From Cucumis sativus (Eukaryota > Streptophyta > Magnoliopsida > Cucurbitales > Cucurbitaceae): a stretch of DNA of 64,000 nucleotides. The stretch covers positions 26,072,408-26,136,407 of the forward strand of contig NC_026657.2 in NCBI RefSeq assembly GCF_000004075.3, given 5' to 3'. Shown here piece after piece: positions 1 to 11,699 of this stretch. The notes beneath the pieces are model-generated. The model searched no databases. It was not told the origin of the DNA and saw only the letters and a list, made by a program, of their open reading frames with translations. The position numbers were made by a program, and so were the translations under genes. The first letter of the stretch is position 1. The number at the start of each line of letters is the position of its first letter.

Positions 1-470
1 CATGACCACGTACCAAATCTAAGCAAATTTAAACGATCTTGGTTTAAGATCATGTACCAAGATCTTAAATTTGGTACACCAATATCGTTTAGATTATGTA
101 CACGATTTGTGTACCAATATCTTAAAGACTAGATAGGGTACCATATATTTCGTACACGATCGTGTTCCCAAATCTAACTGTGAATCTGATCAAAGTCCAA
201 CATCAATTAGATAAGGAGATGATTTTGAGTATATAAGAACAACACTATTTTCATTGGTATGAGACCTTTTGGAATGATACCAAAAACAAAGCCATGATGA
301 TGTATACTTAAATTGAACAATCTCATACAATTGTGGAGATATTTTTAGGGGTTTGTTGTCCTAACATAAACAAATTGATTTAGATTTGATATGCAATCAA
401 AATATAAAAGAAAAATTGTAGAAGAAGAAGATATGGAAGAAATCAAAACGGCAGGACAAGCGTGAAATAT
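1..470. repeat. Dispersed AT-rich repeat, copy A
   Basis: Short words such as ACGATCGTTTAGATTTG, GTACACGATTTGTGTACC and related forms recur here in degenerate direct and inverted order, followed near 400-440 by an AAAAGAAAAATTGTAGAAGAAGAAG block. The same word set followed by the same kind of block recurs at about 14330-14790. This indicates two diverged copies of one repeat family. No coding sequence is visible and the family is not identified. Confidence 0.5.
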
Positions 471-1528
471 CTTATAGCATGGAGATTTGCCCTTTTCTTT
501 TTCTTCCAAGAATAAAAGACTTATTGAACCTACTTAGTAGTGACCACCTCTATGGCAAATTTTCACATTCAATATGAGAGTGAATCCAGACTTAATATCC
601 ATGATAATAGAAAAACAAATAACAAAATATTTTTAAATATTAGGGTGTATTTTAGTGATTTACTGAAAGTTGAGAAATATTTTTAAATTTTAATGCAATT
701 CATGTGATAACTAATTATGGAAGTAGGTGAGCCTGGAAATTCCATCATATAAACCCTATAGTCCCATAGATTTACAGTTTCAATAGTATATAATAGTAAT
801 AATTTTATATTTTCCAGACAATTACGAGAGTGGGAGATAAAGGTTAGGACATCCTTCATTATCACTACTAATGTTGTCCTCAAATTTATTATTCCAATTG
901 AAATCTATCCTAAATAACCAAATTAAACATGTCATATATCCTAAAAAATAAAGTATTTAACAAGGTGAATTATGATTTTATTCTTTAATTATTTTAAATG
1001 GTGCAAACATTCTTGATACTAATTGTTTATGTGAAAGTGAGGCTAAGTAAGTAGTAATTATTGACACTATAAAAAAGAGATACATGCACTGTTGAAGTAA
1101 ACACTTGTATTTATTTTCTAATAAACACTTATTTCCTAAGAAAATTCTACCCACATTATGTGAAGATGTCAAAATACGATGGATATATGACATATCTTCT
1201 TTCTCTAATATGAATACTCCTTGTGATGACAGAACTAAGTGAAATAACTAAGACCATTGGACTTGGATTATTGATCAGAGTTCTTCTAAGAAAGTTGGAA
1301 AATGTGGTAGTCATTACGTGACATATTTAGGAGAGCATAAACAAATTGCTATTATAGAGAATGTCAACAAACTTTGACTCAATTAATGTTTCAACTTAAA
1401 AACATTTTTAAGAGAGCAAAAGTTACGGGTACGTATGGATACAAATGACAAAAACGTGGCAAAGAGATCCAGTTTCTCCCTAATCGCCTTATTTTGTTGG
1501 TTGACACCCTCCTTCGACAAACATTAAG
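471..1528. other. Intergenic, no gene seen
   Basis: AT-rich sequence with only short, unconvincing open frames on either strand. None resembles a known protein. The part nearest 1500 may be the eroded upstream portion of the LINE remnant that follows. Confidence 0.5.
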
Positions 1529-1900
1529 AAATTGAACACTGACGCTTCTTGGAGCTATGTCAATCTAACTAGTGGGTTGGAGTGAGTGCTTTGGAATAAT
1601 TTGGATCTTATTCACCTTGTTGGGTTAAAATTCTTTCCAAGATGCAATAAGGTCAAAATTGTTGAAGCAAGAGCTACTCAAGATAGTCTTCATGGTATTA
1701 CTTTTTTCTTACATTGAGCATGTCGTAGATGAGTCTAACAGGCTAGGGGTCGTCAAATCTACTAAATGAAGTTTTTGTAGATCTTACCAAGGCCCTCTTT
1801 TCATTGATGAGGTGAAGTCTTTTGTGCCCAATTTGGCCAATGTCTCATTTTCCATGTACAAGATTGTCACAATGTTATGTCACACTTGGGTCTAAGAAGA
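1529..1900 (+). mobile_element. Decayed LINE RNase H domain fragment
   Basis: Translation from 1529 reads KLNTDASWSYVNLTSGLE, then a stop, then VLWNNLDLIHLVGLKFF and KIVEARATQDSLHGITFFLH. Further on, in shifted frames, come FIDEVKSFVPNLANVSFS and a CHTW-like end. This order (KLN.DAS opening with the first catalytic Asp, a G.G-type strand, a V..EA..A..G.. helix carrying the Glu, a C-terminal N.VAH-like end) is that of the RNase H domain (RVT_3) at the C-terminus of plant LINE polyproteins. In-frame stops and frame changes show it is dead. No reverse transcriptase domain or poly(A) tail was recognised beside it. Confidence 0.7.
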
Positions 1901-3880
1901 TAAGAACAAGTTTTTCTTTTGTTTTCTAAAGAACTTACCCTTAAGCATGAGTGGTTTGCTCTACTTACGTCTCTTGATGTAATTTTGTATTCTTAGTATA
2001 ACAAGTTTCTTCTATATTCCAAACAACTTACCATAAAACATGAGTGGTTTGCTCTACTTGTGTCTCCCAAACAAACAAATGATAATAAATGATTTGCACC
2101 CCTTCTATTGAGGTTGGAATTTCGATCCACCATCCCCACTGTTCACATATACACACCACATTTTTATTTAATATTTTAAATGTATCTCAATTTAGAATTT
2201 AAAAAAATTAAATAAGAAAATTAATTAGGAAACATTATAAACTCATATGCTCAACATTGTAATATTATAAACGAACATGCTTTATCCTATAATTCTGGTA
2301 TAATAATTATTTTTGGACATTTTCTGTTACATTAACATATGCTTAACATTATATATTATAAATTATTCGATATCATAAAATAATAGTTATACAGGAGTTA
2401 TAGGATAAAACATGTTCATAAATACATGAATGATAATTGAAATTCAAGCAATGGCTAATTATAAAACACATTATAATCAATTATTTAAATTAATTTAAAA
2501 ATTGGTTAACAAACACGTCCAAAAAACTTGAAATTTTGTTTGAAATATATCTATACTTTTTTTCACCAAACTGAATCGATGGTGTAAAATGATGACATGC
2601 CCATAAATAGTAAAGGTAAAACTTCAGAATAATTTTAGACTTTGTAGAAAAATGAATTATAATTAGAAAAAAGTTAAAAAAACAAGAAAATAATAAGTAG
2701 CCACTGAGTTGAGAGAGTATAAGTGAAATTTGAAAACAGTGAAAAAAGAAGAAAAAGAAACAATTTTAAATGAACCGATAAGCATATTTGGACAACAGTG
2801 CGGTGGCATATACTGATTGGGCTCAAGTTGATAAAAGTAAGGCCAGTTGTGTAGGGGAAAAAAGTTTTATTGTCTTTTTTCCTCTTTTTAGGAAATGTGA
2901 AATAAATAAAATAAAGTAAAATAAAACATAATTGTTGCATTTTCTTTTTTTTTTCCCATAACGCGTATGAATCAATCTTTCATGCAACTGTGTGAGGCCA
3001 AGTGCCAATCATGGAAATCAAAGATATTAAAAGTCAAAATAAATACGCAAAAAACGGGGAAATTATAATAATCAGTACCAATATTCAATCAATAACAAAA
3101 AGTCTGAATGTTATGCTTATTCTGTCTTTGAGCTTTCAAAGTTCTCAAGGGTTTTTTTTTTTTTCTTTTCAAATGTGCAAAATTGTTATATTTTCTACAA
3201 AATTATTTTAACTCCAATTTTTCTTATTGAATTTCTGTTTTACTTCAACCATTGAAGGATGAGTACATTTATTCGTTACACTGTCTTCAATTAATTTTTT
3301 TGTTAATCATTTAATATTTTGAAATAAATAACTTATCAAAGAAACATATACCAATCAAACAATCAATAATATACATCAAACTAACAAATCATTCCTTAAA
3401 AAGAAACTCTAAATTCATAAATTTTTAAATTTTGAAGGCAACATTTGTAATTTTAAAAGGGTTAAACTATTTAAAAGTTATGACAGAAAGAAAATAATAG
3501 AAATTAATACAAGACTATAGAAATTGATACATGTGTATGGGTTAGTATTTATTATTAATATTCTTTGTAAATAATTTGACATTTTTACTGGCTTTTGAAA
3601 ATTTTGAAATACGAAAAATTCCCTACTTAAGCAATAAATATGAATTGAAATAAAAACAATTAAATGTACCTAAAGAAAGCTGTCCCGTTCTTCAATTCAA
3701 CACTTCTCAGCGCTCTTCTCACACTCAGATAACGATGAAAATTAATGGGAAAAATAAAAATAAAGTGAAATGAAATGAAAAATAGTAACCCAGAGAAACA
3801 TGGGGGAGAAGTGGCAGTTGAGAAGAAGAAAAGGGAAGGGACGAGGAAGTGGGGACAGGCTGACTTATTTAAACCTTCAT
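1901..3880. other. Intergenic region upstream of the PMT gene, no gene seen
   Basis: AT-rich DNA with homopolymer runs and no convincing reading frame on either strand. The last few hundred bases are presumably the promoter of the methyltransferase gene, but I could not pick out a specific TATA box or other element with confidence. Confidence 0.5.
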
Positions 3881-3906
3881 CTTCATGAAGCTCAACAAAA
3901 CACAAA

Positions 3907-3943
<37 letters not shown>

Positions 3944-5104
3944 GACACTGAAACCAGAGAGAGATTTTGAGATAGATAGACCCCAATCTCAATTTTACTT
4001 ATCATTCCCCAGTTTCTAAATCTTTGGTGGTGGGGATTGGAATACAAATTACAAACACACACACACACACACAAACTCAAGGTAAAAACTCTCTGTCTAT
4101 CTCTCTGGACTTTTTAGTCTATTCTATTCTAGAAATTTTCGTTTCATTTCTTTCTTGAAATGGCTTTCTATTCTATTTTTCTTCTTCTTTATTTCTCTTC
4201 CACAAACAGATCTCACTCTATGGACGCCTCGCCATTCTTTTCTCTTCTGTTACTATTATTAGATTCTGATGTGTCTTCATTTTTTACCATTTTCTTTTTT
4301 TTCAACTCACTTCTGTCTTCCTTTTTAACATTTTCGATTCCTCGTTGGGGGAAATTATTACAGTTGTTTTTTCCCTCGTCCATGTTTTCTTGTTTTGCTC
4401 CATTTCAGCAAATACTTGGCGGATTTTGCTTCACCCTCTACTTCTTTTAACAATAAAAGAAAATTATAATCTTCATTTTCACATTGGTGAATCAGAGGAG
4501 GGAAACGTCTCATTATCAAAACGGTGATTGTTGAATTTGATTTGGGTTTTAATTTCTCTCATTGATACTTGGATTCAAGGGGTGGGTTTTCCCTTTTTCT
4601 TTTTGTTCACTGTGTGTGTTTGTGTGTTTGGAGGGGCCCAACATCATGTGTGAAAATTCTAATCAATGGGGGCAAAGGAAAGTGGAAATTGTCGGTTGTT
4701 GTTGTCGGATGTTAAATTTTACAGCTGCACTTGATATGCTTTCATGTTCATCATTTGACAATTTATCTTCACTTATCTTTTTTTATTTTCTACTCCTTTA
4801 TCTGAATTCTTCATCTTTTTCCCCCCCTGAATGTCTTAACTCAAATCTGAAGATTTTATTTCAAGATCAAATTAATTGGATCCGTTGTTTTCCCATCTTG
4901 CCAGATTGTAGCTTGTAGGGTAGGTTTTGTTTTCTGTTGTAGATTCAATAGATTTGTTACAAGCTTCTGTTTTCAAGTCACATTTTCGTGTTTCAGACCT
5001 ATAATCAATAGATGCAAACATTCATACATAAGAAATAATGAAAATGGACTGTGACTAATAATCTGTCCCCATAGATTCCTTTTGCAGATTTTTGATAGGC
5101 AATC
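3881..5104 (+). promoter_or_regulatory. Probable 5' leader exon and 5' UTR intron of the PMT gene
   Basis: A (CT)16 run at 3909-3940 and an (AC)9 run at 4055-4072 lie in a pyrimidine-rich stretch typical of plant transcribed leaders. The sequence CAAG|GTAAAA at about 4081 would be a splice donor. TTTTGCAG at 5080-5087 is a good acceptor, 17 bases before the start codon. This predicts a 5' UTR intron of about 1.0 kb (4082-5087). The transcription start is not determined. The open frames inside this stretch are T-rich and not protein-like. Confidence 0.5.
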
Positions 5105-7669
5105 ATGAAGTATAAAGATGGGAAGCCAGGATATAACCCAGATAAAAATGCAAGAGTTCTTCCTATGACAATTCTGTTGTTTGTGTTATGTGGATTCTCG
5201 TTCTATCTGGGTGGAATCTTTTGTTCTGAGAAAGAAGGATTCAATGTCAACACATCCATGGATGTTGGAGACTCTGTTGCGTCAGCGAGGGATACAGCCG
5301 TTTCCCCTCTTCAACTTAAACCGGTTACCTTCCAGGAATGCAGCAGTGATTACCAAGATTACACTCCTTGCACAGATCCAAGGGTATTTCCTATTTAGAT
5401 TTTCTTAGTTAAGAGTATCTCATCTGTAAATCTACATATCTAATTTTCATTTTTTGAGTGTAGAAATGGAAGAAGTATGGTTTGCATCGGCTTACTTTCA
5501 TGGAAAGACATTGCCCTCCTGTGTTCGAAAGAAAGGAATGCTTAATTCCACCACCAGACGGGTATAAACCACCAATTAGATGGCCAAAAAGCAAGGATGA
5601 GTGTTGGTACAGGTAATATGTTGTTTCATGTTCTTTTCTTTTGCAAAGAACCTCCTCTTCACACATACGGATTTCAAACTTTCATCTGTTCCAATTACTT
5701 TAGGAACGTGCCATATGATTGGATCAATAAGCAGAAATCTAATCAAAATTGGCTGAGGAAAGAAGGTGAAAAGTTCCTTTTTCCTGGTGGAGGAACTATG
5801 TTTCCTCATGGCGTTAGCGCATACGTTGATCTGATGACAGATCTAATTCCAGAAATGAAGGATGGAACTGTTCGAACAGCCATTGATACTGGGTGTGGGG
5901 TGAGTCCTACTTTGAATTCATTCTTGTGTTTTCTACAACAAACTTTTCTAGTCACTAAGCCTCGTAATGCGATCTTTGCATTTTGAGGAAATTTTCGTTG
6001 TTTATTTCGAACAATTCCTAACTTTTCATAGGCACTTGATGGGATCATATTCTAAATTATATCAACGAACAAAAAGGTTTTTGATCAGTTCGGTGAATCA
6101 CATTCCAGGTTGCAAGCTGGGGAGGAGATTTGCTAGACCGTGGAATTTTAACAGTTTCTCTTGCACCAAGAGATAACCATGAAGCTCAAGTCCAATTTGC
6201 ATTGGAACGTGGAATTCCAGCAATTCTTGGCATCATTTCCACACAACGCCTTCCTTTCCCATCAAGCTCCTTTGATATGGCTCACTGCTCAAGATGCCTT
6301 ATCCCATGGACAGAATTTGGTAAATATCTATTTTTCAAAGATTAAATCATGTTAATTTCTTTTAAGAACGAATGTGTTACTACTGTACTCAATTGAGTTA
6401 GTTACTTGATTGTTTGTTGTGTTTTTAGTTTATGTTTATGTTTTTTGTTTTGATAAGATTTGTGATCATCAATCATCTTTCTTTTTTTTCTTTTCAGGTG
6501 GAATATACTTGCTAGAAATCAATCGAATCCTCCGTCCTGGGGGTTTCTGGGTTCTATCTGGTCCCCCTGTCAACTATGAAAATCGTTGGAGAGGATGGAA
6601 TACGACTGTGGAAGAACAAAGATCAGACTATGAAAAATTGCAGGAACTCCTAACTTCGATGTGCTTCACCCTTTACAACAAAAAGGATGATATTGCTGTT
6701 TGGCAGAAATCTTCAGATCCAAATTGTTTCAACAAGATTGCTGTTGATGCTTACCCGCCTAAGTGCGACGACAGCCTTGAACCAGATTCAGCATGGTACA
6801 GTCCATTGCGCAGTTGTGTCGTTGCTCCCAACCCAAAACTGAAGAGGACAAGTTTGATGGCCGTCCCTAAATGGCCAGATCGTTTACACACCTCACCGGA
6901 ACGTGTTTCAGATGTTTATGGTGGGAGTACTGGCACTTTCAAGCACGATGATAGCAAATGGAAGGTCCGAGCAAAACACTACAAGAAATTGCTTCCTGCA
7001 ATTGGGACTGAAAAGATCAGAAATGTTATGGACATGAATACAGTTTACGGAGGTTTTGCTGCAGCCATTATTGATGATCCTTTGTGGGTTATGAATGTGG
7101 TTTCTTCCTACGCTGCTAATACTCTTCCTGTGGTCTATGATCGTGGTCTAATTGGAACTTACCATGACTGGTAAAATAAAAAAACCGTTTCTTGTCCTTT
7201 ATTACTTTTTTTTATGGAGAAACTTTTCGTTAACTCGCAATGGTTAATTTGGCAGGTGTGAAGCATTTTCAACATATCCTCGAACTTATGATTTGCTCCA
7301 TCTTGATGGGCTTTTCACCGCAGAAGGCCATAGGTAATAAAGGATGATGTGTTATGAAAGTTCTTTTGTTTTTTATCTTTAAAAGTAATGGATGATTGGA
7401 AAACCATTAAAAGGAGTTTCTTCTGACCATTCTGCATTCCTTGCAGGTGTGAGATGAAGTATGTGCTTTTGGAGATGGATCGAATCCTGCGTCCAAATGG
7501 GTATGCGATAATTCGAGAGTCAAGCTACTACGCAGATGCAGTAGCCTCAATGGCCAAAGGGATGAGATGGGGATGTCGTAAGGAAGAAACCGAATACAGT
7601 ACCGAAAAGGAGAAGATATTGATTTGCCAGAAGAAGCTTTGGTATTCTTCTAACCGGAAATCAAGATGA
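5105..7669 (+). CDS. PMT21-like: Probable S-adenosylmethionine-dependent methyltransferase, PMT20/PMT21 (ERD3-like) type
   Basis: Seven exons: 5105-5383, 5464-5612, 5704-5899, 6109-6319, 6498-7170, 7256-7333, 7447-7669. All junctions are GT-AG and phases agree, giving 602 residues, the usual length for this group. A short cytoplasmic N-terminus is followed by one membrane segment (about residues 18-40), then a lumenal Methyltransf_29 (DUF248) region. Landmarks are [17 protein letters not shown], the SAM-binding motif [17 protein letters not shown] (about 204-220), HCSRCLIPW, and a second half with [16 protein letters not shown] and [18 protein letters not shown]. Plant family members are type II Golgi proteins thought to methylate pectin or other cell-wall glycans. 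The exact substrate is not shown by sequence. The ATG chosen directly precedes the conserved KDGKPG/membrane segment. No frameshift or lost motif was seen, so the gene looks functional. Confidence 0.95.
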
Positions 7670-9637
7670 CAAACATGAGAAAAGGAAGCTGGCCAGCCAA
7701 ATCCAGGTACTTATACTTTCAGAATCAAAGCGAAGCAAGCTCGATAGAAGCACAAAGAGATTAGTTTACTTTTACAAAATACTGGGGAAACTACAATATT
7801 TCTCCTCGAATATCTTCGACGATTAAAGAATTGGGTGTCAAATAGTGTGGTTATATTTATTTTACAGGGCCTCTTTCATATAGATATATTCTTTTGTAAG
7901 GGAGCAAATTGTATGTCAAATTTTCAACTTTTTTTCTGTATCTTTTTCTGTTCAATACTACTTTTTGTCGTCTACATTGAAGTAATTGATGGGTTGTTGA
8001 GATATCAAAGTATGGGCTAGAAGGTTTCAAACCACAAGTCCCATTCTTGTGATTTGTCTTTTGATTTTCGTTTTGTTTATAATTTTGTCACTCTGAAGAG
8101 CAAAAGAGAACTAAACAGATTCAATACAAACCATCTAATATTTCTTGATATCTGGAAATTTCTTCAATACGAACCATCTAATATCTCTTGATATATGAAC
8201 ATTCCAATTAGAATTCCTTTAAAATCCAAAAAAGGAGAAAAAAAAGTCAAACTAGTTGGTTTATTTTTGGTCGGGTAAAGTACATCCAGAAGAGCAGCAC
8301 CAATATGCTCATATACCCATAATTTTGTTTAACTTCAGTGAAGATACAAGTGGTAGGATGGTAGTGAAAAAGGAAGAGAAGGAAGCTGGAAGAATACAAA
8401 AATAGAAGAAATCATACGGCTGTATTAGGACTGGGGCCAGTAAAACATTATTCTTGTAAGTAGGCCATTGCAGCTAAATATTCAGCTCAAGTGTTAAGGC
8501 TATGAACAGTAGTAAACGCTGTTTGTCATTCATGAGCTGGGAAGTAATTAGCTAGAAAACCAAATCACGTGACCAATGCCCTACGACAACTCAATCATTT
8601 TCAACTCCTTTGGAACTAAACTAGAAAATACCCTATTGTCAGAGCTAGTTACGGAAGAAAGGGATTTTCTGTGGACGAAATAAGATAAGAAGGCAAGCAG
8701 ATGAGATGGAATTAATCCCCTACCTCACAAAGGGAGAAGAAGAAAAAAGGGGGGGGGGGGGGGGGGGGGGGGAAACCCCAATTGTTGACCGATAAATTCA
8801 AATATCAGAAATGAAGGATATATAGATATCCGAGGCAGGCTCTAATATAAGAAGTTAATACACTTTCATTAGCTCTATCAATACCCTACTCGCATGAGTT
8901 TTGTAAATAAGCAATTGAAGCCATTTTTTAAGAATTTTATTTTGGAAATGATTTAGTTCAGCATCCATATGCATGATTGTTGATAGTATAAAAGACAAGT
9001 CATGAAAAGACAGACATTTGATAGGTAGTCTAGGGGAGTTGAAAGGCGGGAATGGCCAAGATTCATCTCAGATACAATACAAATAGAATCCGAGTAATAC
9101 TTGTGAGTATCCGATACCAAAATGAATATTGCTAGATATTTGACTTGAATATTACATCTGGTTAGAATGCACTAAACTTACTTGAGTACAGATATTCTTG
9201 AGAACCAAATGATATCACGTACAGTTATTGCTCTGAAAGATTAAAGCGAAAGGGAAAAGAAAAGAGAGGTTAGTTGCACATCAGAGAAGGTGAATATTAG
9301 TAGTTTTTATTTGATTAAAAACTGTAACAAGCATTAATAGAATTCTTGGATTTAAAGATTGTTCAATTATTTGGCTATTGCCACCATGTAATTTTAAGAC
9401 ACGTATTTCCTTCTGAACAAGTACTTCAAAGATATCAAGATCGTAGATTTATATCGGTTAATTTTTACAACCGTAAATTTTAACTGGTGAACAGAAAAGG
9501 AATGAGGAAAGAAACCATCTTCATTGTCATTTAGTGCCTGTTCATATTTTGTAGTTCTAAACATCGTGTACTTTATTAGATTAATAGACTCAGTACTCAC
9601 CAAGTCGCCACAAAGCTGCTATCAATTGATAGTGAGG
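7670..9637. other. Intergenic region between two convergent genes
   Basis: Contains the 3' UTR of the PMT gene and the presumed 3' UTR of the opposite-strand gene ending at 9638. Two diverged copies of a 43-bp unit sit at 8121-8163 and 8164-8206, and a run of 24 G at 8749-8772. No other coding sequence was seen. Confidence 0.5.
8749..8772. repeat. Mononucleotide run, 24 G on the + strand
   Basis: Direct reading shows an uninterrupted run of G from 8749 to 8772, preceded by purine-only sequence (GGGAGAAGAAGAAAAAA) and followed by AAACCCC. Long G runs are rare in AT-rich plant DNA and can form G-quadruplexes. The exact length may be an assembly or polymerase artefact. Confidence 0.9.
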
Positions 9638-11627
9638 TTAGGTGGAGGGGATCCCAAAACGGCTACGAAGAGCATCAATTGATCTCTCAAACGACTGTGA
9701 AAGTTCAGTTATGGATGTTTTGCAAGCTGCTATTGAGAAAGTGTCATAACCAAGGTTTCATATTTCATATAATAGCTTCAAAATTGAAAGAATGAAAATA
9801 AGTAAACACGGCAACTTCATTTCATTCTGAATACATGGTGTTTAAAAGCATTCTAAAAATATGTTAGACATTGCTAATGAAGATTGAAGAAAAAGGATTT
9901 CAGAACACCTTCTAATTATCCGAATCTATGATTTTTAATGAGTTTTGTTTTGTAAAAATTGAAATTAATTTTTGTTCCAACTTATAGTTCTAAGTAGCCG
10001 TTGACAAGGGTTTTAAATATAAAACGATATACGTTCCATGTATTTATTCTAAAATAAACTCTATAATTGAATCATACAAAAGGTTCTAGTAACATCGTAA
10101 ACACTAAAAATAATATATCTAACACCATTTCGTAAATCAACATCAATAAGGATATCTCCAATATCTCATAAATACCTAGAAAATTCATTAAAAATCTCTA
10201 ACTTGTACATGCAGTGAATTTAAACGGTTTTTTTATAAATTATCTTAATGGTAGGAATATGTGTTGCTATTTGATATATTATCAGTATATCCATAAACAT
10301 ATCCGTTTGATATGGATGTCACGTTGATGCAAACAACAAATCATGAAAAGCCATGCTGAACCAGTAACATCTACACTGATTAACGTTATGGAGAAATTCG
10401 TAGTTAACCAATGCCGTTGCAAGGATTGACTAACCTCGAGATGCACTCTCTTCTTCATGTGCCAAAAACTCTTCATATGAAGCCTAATAATAGACAATGA
10501 AACCGAGTAAGTTTTTTGGCCAAAAAAAGAAAAATGAACAATAATAATCATGCAAACATTTTTGCAAGTTCGATTTCTCATTGAAGCACCTTCATAGCTT
10601 CCTGACTTTCATGAATCCTTTGAGACATCTTCTTATACTCCTTCTCTGCTTCATCCATCATTTTTTGGCAGGTTTGACCTTGAATCTGTTAAATTAATTG
10701 ACATGAGATCCCAAGATCATTTTCTTATACATCCTTCCCGTTACAAATCGAGAACATAAAGAAACCAAGAAAATGCTTCTAAGATAAATTTTCAAATACT
10801 TAATCTTATATCCTAGCTTGTCCATACGAAGTCGATCAGTACACAGACAAACCTGTCATATGTTTATAAAGATCAATGAAAATTCATGTTGAGCTACCTT
10901 ACATAGATAATCTAAGCCTTAAGTTTTCCATATGTGCTCTAAATTATATTAATTAAATTCATGGAAACTATCAATTCAATTAACATATCTATGAAGCCGA
11001 TGTTCACAAGTACAGACGTAGTTTTTCATTTAATTTCAAGTTTTAAACTAAAACCATGAATATAAATTTCCGGTGATTTGTTAACTAATTTCAATGGACT
11101 GAACTAAACTAACTCCCTCTGATCAAGATCATGTTCATTAAACAGAGAGAGATCTCGAGTTAGGGATTATAATCAGCGGAAATCGCAAAGAAAAATAAAG
11201 AAGAGAAAAGGAAAGTACATGCAACAACTCGCATTCATCATCGAAATCATAAAAACAGAGAGATGGATACCTTAAATCGCTTCTGGAGGCGTGAGTTTGA
11301 GGAATCGAGGTCTTTGACGATTTGAGAGTGAGAATGATCAATGTGGCGCTTGAGATCGAGGAGTTGTGAAGACGCAAAATCCTTGAGATCCGATATAGAA
11401 CTCAAACTCGAAGCATTTCGAGGAGACGACTTGAAGAGACCAGCGGGAACTTTGTTCTTCGCAAGGTTGGTGTTCTCTGGTGAAGACAATTTGCATCCAA
11501 TGCTGTTCATTTTTCTGTTGAAGATCGCTGACTTTGGAGAATCGGTGGCAGGAGGAGGCGTTAACGGCGGCGTTTCCAGAAGCTCGGCCGCTGAAGACCG
11601 GCGAGTTCCACCCCTTTTCTTTCCCAT
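9638..11627 (-). CDS. Small coiled-coil protein, ASY4-like (meiotic chromosome axis) candidate
   Basis: Four exons on the minus strand: 11627-11271, 10685-10590, 10483-10435, 9726-9638. All are GT-AG with matching phases, giving 196 residues. The first exon encodes a basic, Ser/Pro-rich N-terminus (MGKKRGGTRRSSAAE; PPLTPPPATDSPKSA) and then a helix-forming stretch (DFASSQLLDLKRHIDHS). Exon 2 encodes QKMMDEAEKEYKKMSQRI, exon 3 ASYEEFLAHEEESASR, and exon 4 CKTSITELSQSFERSIDALR ending in RFGIPST. The charged heptad-like central region suggests a coiled coil. Size, layout and several phrases match my memory of the Arabidopsis ASYNAPTIC4 family (about 212 residues), a partner of ASY1/ASY3 on the meiotic chromosome axis. 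That assignment is recall-based and moderate; the gene model itself is stronger. An E2F-like site lies 53 bp upstream of the start. Confidence 0.75.
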
Positions 11628-11679
11628 CTTATTCGCTCAAACTCAGTCCGTGCGCTTAAAATCGTTAATGCCTAATTTT

Positions 11680-11687
11680 GCGGGAAT
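11680..11687 (-). promoter_or_regulatory. Candidate E2F binding site upstream of the ASY4-like gene
   Basis: On the minus strand the sequence is ATTCCCGC, which fits the plant E2F consensus WTTSSCSS, 53 bp upstream of the start codon. It would fit a gene expressed in dividing or meiotic cells. A single 8-bp match can arise by chance. Confidence 0.35.
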
Positions 11688-11699
11688 ATTCAGTTGAAT

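Noticed and set aside
4160..4918. Open frames of 96 and 118 codons upstream of PMT
   Set aside because: They are T-rich, hydrophobic and low complexity, and lie inside the probable 5' UTR intron. Nothing resembles a known protein.
11341..11697. 118-codon frame on the + strand
   Set aside because: It lies opposite the first exon of the ASY4-like gene and is explained by that exon's base composition.
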